A stretch of DNA of 64,000 bases from Congeria kusceri (lineage: Eukaryota > Mollusca > Bivalvia > Myida > Dreissenidae). Both the position numbers and the translations under genes were made by a program. Where the stretch lies: contig CM051028.1 in NCBI GenBank assembly GCA_027627225.1, forward strand, positions 17,624,701-17,688,700, given 5' to 3'. How positions within the stretch are numbered: the first letter of the stretch is position 1; the number at the start of each line of letters is the position of its first letter. The notes under the pieces are model-generated. The model saw only the letters and a program-made list of their open reading frames with translations. It did no database searches and was not told where the DNA came from. Below are positions 55,169 through 64,000 of the stretch, piece by piece.

Positions 55169-57915
55169 TGCCTGCGAGACTAGAGTGTTGATACACGTGA
55201 ACTAAGGGACATGTGGGATACAAAAACTGTAAAATCATATTATTTCCTGGTGGTGTCATTTTTGCGTACTAAATTTAGACACTGCGAGATAAAATGATTT
55301 GACAATATACTTTTTGGTTGCATCTAGTCTTTCCATATAAGATTTTCACATTTACGCAGTTGTACATAAATGTAAAACATGCAAATTTAGTACCTATGTC
55401 TTTCTAAATTGTTATTTTTAATAGCTGGCATTAAATAAATAAACAATTAATAAAACTATTTTCATCTTTTCCTGAATTTTAAATGTAGAGACAAGCCTAA
55501 AACCAACCAATATTCAGAATTGCAAGAATAATTTTATCATTTTTTATTTGTTTAAAAAAAACCCATAGGTGTTTAATAGTAATTCTTTTTGTAATAATTT
55601 TTGTCCATTTCTATTTTATTAAAATTGGAAATATGTGTTTTGACATTGTTAATTGAGTGTAGTAGCTTTTGCAGAAATAATTATTACCAACCTACTGACT
55701 TATTTGTTTTAATACAATTTTACTGTTGCCATTATTTTTACAGTTCATTACGATGATTTATAAGGCTGATTTTTGTTTTGTCATAATTCATGCTTCTTTA
55801 CTGTGAATGTTTTGTGAATATTTTGTTAAAAATGTAAATTGTATTTGGTAGTTCAGTAATATTATTATTTTCAATTAACATTTATTGACAGATACATAAT
55901 TATGATATCAATTTGTTAAATACTAATAGACGTACATAGTGACCATTAATACTTTTTGTTGTTGCCTGAAAAGGTGACATATAAGGGTTAATTATGGTGG
56001 CAGCGGCGTTGTTGTTGGTGGCGTTGTTGGCGGCGGCAGCTGAGGCGTCCCATTCAATTTGTGCACTTTCATATTCTAACACCAACATTTTGAAGACTAT
56101 ATGGCTTGTATATATTAAAAGATAACATTTCTTGATCTTGAGGGAACTTATTATTTCAATATTTAACCATGTTACAAAGCTGAAGACATAAATTTAAATT
56201 CATTCGCAGTCTTCACGAATAAATTATAAAATCAGTAGACCGTTGGTCCACTAAGCCAGCTAAAAGGACTGGACTGGATTACAATTAAGTGGACCATAGT
56301 TTGGAAATTGTCTGTCAGTATTTAATCTGTTATATAAATAACTAAAAACAATAATGTTTTTCAAGACATTTTCTTCTCATGAAATGGGAAATCCATTTTC
56401 TCTACCGCATTTCTCCCGGCATTGCAAGGACCTTAACTTAATGCACCGCAGGTCCAGTAAGCTAAAAAAATTTGATGGACCTTGCAAAACTACGGTAGAC
56501 TCAGTCCATGGTCCACTGGTTTGTTGTGAAGACTGCATACGTGTTATTTAATTCTAGGCAGCATTTTATATGTTTATTGTTTATTTGCGGATCGTTCATA
56601 TTTTTATCTCAAGCTTATTTTACATTTTGTTATACTCTTAGTTGTTTTTAAATCCAATAAATATTGTTTTATCCATACAATGATATTTGGTTATTTTATA
56701 CCGACTTCAACTCATTGCCCATGTAACCGTAGTAATAATGACTGATATTAGGTAATGTAATGAAAAGTACAGTTTTTGGAAAATAATTAGCATTTGTATT
56801 CCTACTTTGAGAACAAGAGTTCTTGCTGAGTTTGACATTGTATTTCTGCTTTCTGTGGAACTATTTTTATTTAGGGAGGCAATGAATTTCTTCTTTCAGT
56901 GGAACCATATTAGAAACAGAGAAAGACATAGTATTTCTATCACAAGAAGAAGCCGTCTTAACCACTTAACCGACTTTCTAAGTGACCATTTACATATTGT
57001 CTTATTTCAGAAAAAGTTGAACAAAAGTATGTCAACAATTTAATACGAAAGAAAATACATTTATTGCCGTATATTGCATCAACACTATCTGAAAATAACT
57101 GCTTGCTGCAACATACACCTATAAGGGAAAATAAAGTACAATGATAATATGAGCTGCAATGTACAAATACACTGGTCAAATTAAAGGTTAACAATTTTAC
57201 ATATTCACGGTGCCTGTACCACGTGATCTATTTTGCTCTGTGTGGGTAATTCAACCGAAAACAATCCCTCGCTTCAGGTAACATATCATTTCTTTATTAA
57301 TTCTGAATCAATTTTCACGCTGGACAGCATTGATGTTCGAAGGAACATTTTCCTATTTGTTTCGCCCCTTGACTCTTGCGAGCTGTCGTGTCGATGGTTC
57401 CTGAAATGTAATCGGGAAATATACAAGCTTTTAAAATTTTATGTGGTTTAGCAAACTACAGATAACTAATCAGTAGTATTAAGTTCAATTATGCTTGGAT
57501 TGATGCATTTATGTTTGAAATAACGATCTTCATAATTTGCCAAAACTACTCGTATATACATAAATTGCATAATCAGAGAACTAGTGATTCAACGGGTAAC
57601 CGAAATATCCGAGCGGATCGAATCCATTGTAGTATTCGCGGTTCTATCAGATTTTGTTTGAAATTTCGGATCAGATCCGCATCCAAATGCAGTTTTCAAT
57701 TACAAGCAGTTCCAGTACAATTATCCCTACTATTTCTCGAATTATTGTTGTAAGGTTGAACTTCTTTACTACAAACATATGCATAACAAGGTTATTTTCG
57801 TGTGCAAAGTCGGAAAAGTAACCGCTCGATATTCCGTGAGATAAAATATGCTCTACCATAGTTGAATTTAATACCAAAATGGAAATTTCGTAACCTTTGC
57901 GCAAAAAGTCACATT
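55169..57915. other. 3' flank of BTB gene and spacer, no gene seen
   Basis: A poly(A) signal cluster (ATTAAATAAATAAAC) lies near 55433. 56000-56050 is a GGC/GTT-rich low-complexity stretch whose minus frame reads Ala/Asn repeats. Near 56240-56530 variants of TGGTCCACT recur, hinting at a diverged fold-back element. No coding signal. Confidence 0.45.
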
Positions 57916-57920
57916 TTTAG

Positions 57921-58405
57921 CTCACCTGGCCCCGGGTTCACAAAACTTTTTATTAGGATCAGGCTCAGGTTGAGCTGATCTTGATTTTGAAGCTCAACTG
58001 AGCCGGATTAGTAAAATCGGATTCGCAAACGCAAATTTGATCCGGCTCAAGTGAGCCGGAAAATCCAGCTCAAATTGATTCTTATTGTCATGAACATAAG
58101 CGGCAATAATAGAAATACTCTTTTTTACGGAGATACCGCCGCATTTTTTTCTGTCGTCTGTTCATCAATGGAAGAAAAAGAGAACAGATTGCCAAATTGG
58201 TCTCTGTTCATCAATGGAAGAAAAAGAGAACAGATTGCCAAATTGGTCTGAGGCGGCGAGGTGCCATGTCCTCAGACTAATAAATGAGCGGCATGATGAT
58301 TTATTTACAAACTTTAAGGGTGCCACGAACGGTGCCAAGCAGAAAGATGCTGCGTGGAGGGCGATAACGGACGAATTCAACAGGGATTTTATTTTACTTT
58401 CATAA
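57921..58405 (+). pseudogene. Myb/SANT-like DNA-binding fragment of a Harbinger-type element
   Basis: The reading frame from 58214 encodes MEEKENRLPNWSEAARCHVL, then LRLINERHDDLF and KDAAWRAITDEFN, the helix pattern of the Myb/SANT-like domain found in the second protein of PIF/Harbinger transposons and in FSBP/NAIF1-like host proteins. It stops after 63 codons, just past the domain. Upstream, GGCCCCGGGTTCACAAAAC resembles a transposon terminus and is followed by AGCTCAA/TTGAGCC inverted motifs. A 46-bp tandem duplication (58157-58202 and 58203-58248) spans the start. No partner nuclease is nearby, so this is probably a relic. Confidence 0.55.
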
Positions 58406-59274
58406 TATGAACTAGCCTGTTGCCACAGGTACCATGAAATTAGTGTATTGTAGTGCCAATTGTAGTCCAATGGCCATAATGAGTTGTATTTCGGATCGAA
58501 AAATGTGTGAACGCTGAAATTTTTCCAACATCCATTTTGTCAAATGCAAGTTATACTTATTATTCATAAGTTTGGCAATATATGAAATGAAAGCAAAAAA
58601 TACCATTTATATTTCATTTTTATCCTATTCCAATCCTTTTCCACACAAATCGATGATTAATCTGTATTTCCCCAAAACTTCACGCTGTACTACCATCAAT
58701 AATTACAACACGCACGGTTGCGTATGATATTTAGTACGATGCAGGTTCAGGGAAATACACTTTTTTGTAACTGAAATGTGTAAATGAATGTTCAAAGTTT
58801 TAAAAATAAATCACCGCATGTATGGATTAGTGAATATAACAGGTCACACGTCCATTAGGCATTACAGTTTATTTAAGTATTCCTTACTATGTGCAGCTTA
58901 ATTCTGATTCTTCATATAACAAATTAATAATACAGTAAATATCCTCTATATGTAATACACATATTATGTATAATAAATATTTATTTATTGTATTAAACTT
59001 TAATCCATGTGCATTTTATTTCGTATATCATGCGCATCCTATGAAAAACACGTTTCAAATCGCTACTGACCGTTGGTGTAATGTACTCACGGTTTTTCAA
59101 TAAATAGGAACACTACTTGTCGCCAGGTGATTACGGCACATTGACGAGATAAACAGGGGTTATCCTTGTTGTAGATTATAAACTCCTTCATATTAGATAG
59201 AAAGTAATCGTAGTTGGGCATTTTAAATATAATAGTTTGCAAAAAATGATTTAACAAAACGTCTAATTTAAATG
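58406..59274. other. Spacer, no gene seen
   Basis: AT-rich, no coding signal, no clear element ends. Confidence 0.45.
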
Positions 59275-60092
59275 TCCGTTACTGTCGCCTTCTCATATCA
59301 ATTATATAATACCATGTACATATAAGGTACCTTCGTGATACCGTTAGTTTTAAACAATAAATTTACTTTAAAAACAAAGTGTTAATGTAAACATCAAGTC
59401 CCAATCAACATTAAATCAAATGTGGTTGAAAAAAATGATGGAGTTTTTATGTCGCCAAAGTTTAAGATTTGTTTTTAAATTGCCGTTACCATAACCTTAA
59501 GAGACATCCAAAGAACGCGAAGATAACTTTAAACTTGTTTTAGATGCAGCTTTGCTACCTTCTAAGCATTCTCTATTTAAATCACAGCACTTTGTCGCGG
59601 ATAAAATGATCCTAGATACGATAATGAGTCCTTTCAAAAGTCATGATTTTCATATTTTGTAAAAAAAGAAATTTCCGTGATGGGCATTTTCATGTTATAC
59701 TACATTATTAAAGCTTCAGCGACATAAACATATTGTCACTACTCTTCTGAATTACTACACAAAGTAAACTATCCGTGAAAATCGTTACAAAACTAAGTAT
59801 TTATCTAAGAAATAAAACAAAATTTAACATTTCCGTTATGAAATTTCCGTGACCAAAATTCGAAAATAACTAAAAAATAGAATGGCTTTAAAGAATAAGG
59901 CTACATATGACGTCATTTGATGATATCATCATCGCCATATTGTTTTATTGAAAGCGCACCGTTGTGGATATCGAAAAATTACGTTTTTACTTCTGAGATT
60001 TGTTACAAAGATGAGTACACATATTTAACGTACCCAAATTGTATTTGTTTACATGTATACTTTAAACGCTCAGAATATCCATCTCGAAAAAG

Positions 60093-60578
60093 GTACGTCT
60101 TGTTATTAAAAACGTTATTTTGTTCAAGGAGCATTTGTTTTCCATGATATTATGTTGCGAAGTTGCCAAAATCTCCGTTACCTGTTGGTCACGGAGATTT
60201 TAAATAAAGTGTACTGTTATTTAAACGGAATTTATGTGTTAATGTAATTTGATTGACTGATTTATATTTCAAGAATCAATAGAATGCATATTTTTTAGTA
60301 CCAGGAAACGAAAGTCATGGGTTAAATTATGAAAATGTGTATGTAATAATTATTCACAATAAACACATTTAATTATTTTAACGTCAAGCTAACGATTTTG
60401 GTGTCATAACACTATCAATAATATGCTATAATTGAAATAGGACTACTTGCTGGAAGGGAGTTGGTTATTCTACATAAATCATGTAAAATTTAGTAAATAT
60501 TCAATATTCATATACCATCGAATTTTGGTAACGGATATTTCATGAATGGTAACGGAAATTTTATATTTCGTATTTCAG
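60093..60578 (+). other. Probable 5' UTR intron of the 872-aa gene
   Basis: CTCGAAAAAG|GTACGT at 60093 is a strong donor and TTTCGTATTTCAG ending at 60578 a good acceptor 15 bases before the ATG. The frame upstream of the acceptor has no usable start in phase, so the first exon would be untranslated. Three AAATTTCCGTTAC-type sites lie in this intron. Confidence 0.45.
60168..60204. repeat. Hairpin made of two inverted CCGTKACC motifs
   Basis: AAAATCTCCGT and ACGGAGATTTT form a perfect 11-bp stem around a loop of about 11 bases, so two copies of the motif face each other. The best-formed element of the motif set. Confidence 0.85.
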
Positions 60579-60593
60579 TTTCCAGAAGAAAAT

Positions 60594-63212
60594 ATGGGTA
60601 AGAGTCGTGCAGAGATTCAACGAGCCTACAGGGAAAGGCAAAAGGAGAAGAATAAGGAAGAGTACCTGCGAAAGGAAAGACAGAGAAAACAGCAAAAGTA
60701 TGTTACCTCTGATAAACTTTCTGAAGCAGATAGACAGGAGAGAAACAGGAAGAACAGGGCTAATTTGAGAGAATTTTATGCAAGAAAACGAGCAACACGA
60801 GCCAGACAGGTAATGAGTGCTACAAGTGGGTATGAAAGCCATGGTAACAGCAATGGAGTAGAAGCTAGTAGTAGTCAAACAGAAAGAAGAGCTGAAGAAT
60901 TACGGGGAAGAATGCTGGTGAAAATGGATTTTACGGACAGAAATAATGGAAAACGGAATGCTGCGATGAAGAGGTGGAAGAGAGATAGGTCGGCAGCGCA
61001 TTCTAGAATACGAATATTAGAGCAAGAAAGAGAAAAGCTGAAGACAAAACTGAAATCTACACAAAGGGCCTTACAGAGATTGCAAAAAGTGAGAAAAGGA
61101 ATATCACAACAAGCAGATCTTACACCTAGCAAACAAACCGAGCAAGACATGAATGATGCAAATCTTAATCAATTGCAAAGAGAAAAGTTGAGGAGACCAT
61201 TACTCTTTGGAAATGTGATCTCAAGTGAAATCAAACACGCAAGGAACAACATACCGAAACACAAATTGAAAACTTTGCACAGCATTGTGTCAGGAAAAAT
61301 AACAAAGAAATACAAGTGTCTTCGCTTACTGTCCGCAAGAACGGGACTTGGCAGACGACAGCTGGGGACAGTTAATACCAAGGTGCACCAACAGATTACA
61401 TCAAAGCGCAGGAACAAGTTGGAAAAACACAAAGAAGATGTCATTAATTTCATGAAGCGTGAAGATAACAGCCGTATGCAACCTGGGAAATATGACGCAA
61501 AACGACTGAAGAAAGGAGTTAAAGTCCAGATTCAGATTCTGACTGATTACCTCAAGAACCTCTACTTGAAATTCAAATCTGAAAATCCTAACATTGACAT
61601 TTCTTTCACCACATTCTGTAGAACACGACCCAGCTATATTTACAAAACGTCTATGACGTCCAGACTGTCGTGTCTTTGTACCAAACACCAGAATGCGGCA
61701 TTAACAGTAAAGGCAGTTAGGAAATACATGGAAGACGTAAAACCAACTAACGAGATTCTAGATGAAAAGTTACCAGAAGAAGTCGTTGTCAGTCAGTGGA
61801 AGCGAGTAGACACTGAAGAGAAGGGCAAAAAGAAGACAGTAACAAGGATAGTTGAAAACAAGATGTCCAAAGATCAGTTTCTAGTACAAATCGAAACTCA
61901 AATGATTGATTTCAAAGAGCATGTTGAGCGAGTGCACACCCAATACGAACAGCTGAAAAGGTTAAAAGATGAATTGCCTGAGCACCATATGATAGTTCAG
62001 CTTGACTTTGCTGAAAACTATTCGTGTAGGTCACATGAGGAGGTACAGAGTGCGTATTTCAACCAGTCATCCGTTACTCTACACCCGGCGGTTGCCTATT
62101 GGAAATCACAAGATGGGTGCATTACACACACAAGTTTAGTCACTGTGTCGGACACACTTGCTCACAAGTCTTCAACTGTATTGGCATTTCTGGACGATTT
62201 AATACCAGAACTAAAGGAAATCGACCCTGATCTCGATACGATCCACTACTGGAGCGACTCACCATCCTCACAGTACCGAAACAGATATATGTTTGATGCG
62301 GTAGCGAATCATAAAGCTACATACGGATGTCGTGCTCGATGGAACTTTTTCGAAAGCGGCCACGGAAAGGGCCCCTGTGATGGACTGGGAGGTACCACGA
62401 AGCGCATGGCCGACGAAGCAACACGTAGCGGGCGACACTCAATAAGCGATGCATTTGAGTTCTACAATTGGGCAAAATCGTCGAACTTGAAAAACGTAAC
62501 ATTTCGATACGTAGCTCATGAAAAATGTAAAGCAAAGGATCAGACGATGTCCGAACGCAAGCTGAAATCTGTCACTGGCACAATGAAGATACATGCAATT
62601 GTTGGAAACGGTGAATCAAACATACTTACTCGAAATACAAGTTGCTATTGTAGTTCATGCTTGTCCGGAACAATGTGTGACTCGTGGATCACGGCAAAAA
62701 CCTGCGACGAAAGGGTATCAGTACAAACGCCCGAAAACGATTCTGTACAAATGGCTGACAACGATTCTGTACAAATGGTTGAAAATGAGCCTGAACAAAC
62801 GGTTGAAAACAAACCTGAACAAACGGCTGAAAACGAATCGGTACAAACGGCTGGAAACTTATCTGCACAAACGGCGGCAAACGAACCTGTACCAACATCA
62901 GAAAATGAAGGAACAACCAAAATCAACGAATCTACGGAGTATGTCATAAACGAATTCGTCGCAGCGGTTTACCAACAGAAATGGTACATTGGGAAAGTGA
63001 TTAAAACCGATGAAGATGAGATAAAGATCGATTTTATGGAAGAAAGAAAACAACTGTTTCGCTGGCCCACACGGAAAGATAAACTTTGGGTAAAGGAAAA
63101 TGATGTTTTATGCACTATTGCAGCACCAATTGCTACGGAGAAGTCAAACAGAATGTTTAAATTGGAGAACAACACTCGCGTGAATATTCAGAACCTTTAT
63201 GAACAGTATTAG
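60594..63212 (+). CDS. Transposase-like protein of unknown family, 872 aa
   Basis: A single intact exon; ATG at 60594 follows an acceptor by 15 bases, so upstream codons to 60546 are intron. Residues 1-60 are very basic (RAYRERQKEKNKEEYLRKER); 130-172 look like a coiled coil; REDNSRMQPGK lies at about 289-299; a Cys/His cluster CLCTKH at 360-365. The core has LDFAENYS (Asp471), YWSDSPSSQYRNR (Asp555) and FESGHGKGPCDG (Glu587, His590, Asp596), a spacing and context that suggest an RNase H-fold DDE/D nuclease. CYCSSCLSGTMC at 684-695 may bind zinc. About 706-775 is an eight-residue repeat. Residues 783-872 (FVAAVYQQKWYIGKV...FRWP) resemble an SH3/Tudor-like fold. I recall related uncharacterised proteins in cnidarians, molluscs and fish. 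No stop or frameshift, so either an active element or a domesticated gene. Catalytic roles are inferred. Confidence 0.8.
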   Translation: MGKSRAEIQRAYRERQKEKNKEEYLRKERQRKQQKYVTSDKLSEADRQERNRKNRANLREFYARKRATRARQVMSATSGYESHGNSNGVEASSSQTERRAEELRGRMLVKMDFTDRNNGKRNAAMKRWKRDRSAAHSRIRILEQEREKLKTKLKSTQRALQRLQKVRKGISQQADLTPSKQTEQDMNDANLNQLQREKLRRPLLFGNVISSEIKHARNNIPKHKLKTLHSIVSGKITKKYKCLRLLSARTGLGRRQLGTVNTKVHQQITSKRRNKLEKHKEDVINFMKREDNSRMQPGKYDAKRLKKGVKVQIQILTDYLKNLYLKFKSENPNIDISFTTFCRTRPSYIYKTSMTSRLSCLCTKHQNAALTVKAVRKYMEDVKPTNEILDEKLPEEVVVSQWKRVDTEEKGKKKTVTRIVENKMSKDQFLVQIETQMIDFKEHVERVHTQYEQLKRLKDELPEHHMIVQLDFAENYSCRSHEEVQSAYFNQSSVTLHPAVAYWKSQDGCITHTSLVTVSDTLAHKSSTVLAFLDDLIPELKEIDPDLDTIHYWSDSPSSQYRNRYMFDAVANHKATYGCRARWNFFESGHGKGPCDGLGGTTKRMADEATRSGRHSISDAFEFYNWAKSSNLKNVTFRYVAHEKCKAKDQTMSERKLKSVTGTMKIHAIVGNGESNILTRNTSCYCSSCLSGTMCDSWITAKTCDERVSVQTPENDSVQMADNDSVQMVENEPEQTVENKPEQTAENESVQTAGNLSAQTAANEPVPTSENEGTTKINESTEYVINEFVAAVYQQKWYIGKVIKTDEDEIKIDFMEERKQLFRWPTRKDKLWVKENDVLCTIAAPIATEKSNRMFKLENNTRVNIQNLYEQY
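62716..62910 (+). repeat. 24-bp coding repeat in the 872-aa gene
   Basis: About eight units of the type SVQTAENE (variants EQTVENKP, VQMADNDS) encode an acidic, Gln/Asn-rich linker between the Cys cluster and the C-terminal domain. Unit length is a multiple of three, so copy-number change keeps the frame. Confidence 0.85.
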
Positions 63213-64000
63213 AACTAGCACAAGTGCTAATAATAACTTTAGCTTCCGGTTTACCTGTATAAATGAATACACCTACAAAATAATGGGTAAAAGTCAAACA
63301 AGTATATGCAATCAAACAAATTTCCGTTACGATAAAATATCCGTTACTTGTAAAATATATAACGTTTTAGGTATGTTTGGTGAATGAGATTTATTCATTT
63401 GTGTTTATTTTATTGCAATGGTGTATAAAGAGTGCTAACACCTATTTGTGTGCCTAAATTATAAATATGTTAATATCATAGAACTGAAAAGGGACAGTTT
63501 TGGAGGTCAAAATGCTCAGATAACACTTTTTTCACAAATAATATATGTCACACGAAAGATATATTATGTATAGACAATGTCACTTATCATGAATGTTTGC
63601 ATTTTCACTCAGATAGTTCTGTATAAGCTCTTGTTAAATGTTTGCTTTACGCAATAAATTCTTCAATGTTAATTAAATTTCCGTTACTTTTATAGTGTCG
63701 TTTAAATTTCTTGCCGTGCACTTATATAGGAAACAGAACGAATAAACGAATGTGATTCGTGGTTGACCTAAGTACTAAATTTGATTATTATGTAATTCAC
63801 ATTATATCGAAATCAACACAACTCGTAGTATACAATATACAAAACTTGTGTTTATAACATTTTGAAAAAAATGCGACAACACGATTTGTTGTCTTCCTTC
63901 ATTTCACCATTGAAATTTTCGTGAGATATATTAGAAACACTTCGCTGACGGTCCCTGTAATGTTGCTTTGATGTTGTTTGTCTGTATCTAGACCCTTAGA
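63213..64000. other. 3' flank of the 872-aa gene
   Basis: AT-rich; contains three AAATTTCCGTTAC-type sites and several AATAAA hexamers. No terminal inverted repeat matching the 5' flank was found before the window ends. Confidence 0.45.

Larger units (their letters stand above)
59275..63688. repeat. Scattered AAATTTCCGTKAC motifs flanking the 872-aa gene
   Basis: Plus-strand copies: TCCGTTAC 59275, CCGTTACC 59483, ATTTCCGTGA 59671, TATCCGTGAAA 59770, ATTTCCGTTA 59829, AAATTTCCGTGACC 59841, ATCTCCGTTACC 60171, AAATTTCCGTTAC 63318, AAATATCCGTTAC 63336, AAATTTCCGTTAC 63676. Minus-strand copies: near 60189-60202, 60527-60540 and 60547-60561. None lies inside the coding frame. Multiple short sites in both orientations around a transposase-like gene resemble the subterminal binding sites of several DNA transposon groups. 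Confidence 0.7.

Noticed and set aside
55900..56088. Ala/Asn-repeat frame on the minus strand
   Set aside because: Low-complexity trinucleotide stretch without gene context.

Overview
This is a repeat-rich window of an animal genome, best read as a bivalve mollusc. The genes are intron-rich with GT-AG junctions, the spacers are AT-rich, and there are tRNA-derived SINEs, tandem arrays bounded by hairpin termini of a type I associate with bivalves, and ten copies of a fold-back element of about 260 bp. From memory that element resembles a repeat abundant in Dreissena (zebra and quagga mussels). The Dreissena assignment is a guess; bivalve is fairly secure.

Four protein-coding loci can be supported. 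(1) A minus-strand gene (980-19491, five coding exons, about 589 aa) encodes twelve ankyrin repeats followed by a C-terminal SOCS box, so it is an ASB-like substrate receptor for a Cullin-5/Elongin BC ubiquitin ligase. Its introns hold composite repeats, SINEs and MITEs. (2) A plus-strand Rab GTPase gene (29704-38179, seven coding exons, 224 aa) resembles Rab15 and the Rab8/10/13 group and has every nucleotide-binding motif plus a C-terminal CC prenylation site. (3) A plus-strand BTB-BACK gene (52129-55168, two coding exons, 732 aa) is KLHL-like with a very divergent propeller region. (4) A plus-strand 872-aa protein (60594-63212) has a basic coiled-coil N-terminus, a transposase-like core with well-placed acidic residues, Cys clusters, an octapeptide repeat and a C-terminal SH3/Tudor-like segment. 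I know similar proteins from animal genomes only as uncharacterised.

Mobile elements fill most of the rest. A Ty3/Gypsy LTR retrotransposon lies in reverse orientation at 21595-26338 with two 174-bp LTRs, a 5-bp ACATG target duplication and a tRNA-Leu-like primer binding site; its reading frames are broken. Two hAT-type elements carry 8-bp duplications (27511-27782 and 28131-29194). Three short elements flanked by TWA form a Harbinger-like MITE family. A 978-bp element with terminal repeats containing ATCCGCCAC lies at 18313-19290. Two long composite tandem-repeat elements are bounded by characteristic hairpins (2155-5838 and 8871-14321), with a partial third near 50.5-51.7 kb.

The observations most worth following are these. 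The short motif AAATTTCCGTKAC occurs about thirteen times, on both strands, only around the 872-aa gene, as expected of binding sites for a transposase-like protein or its descendant. A minisatellite in Rab intron 2 is built from copies of the exon-2 5' splice site, and a second array next to it has GT changed to GC throughout. The fold-back MITE sits within 100 bp of splice junctions in half of its copies. No CRISPR array, rRNA or functional tRNA gene was found.
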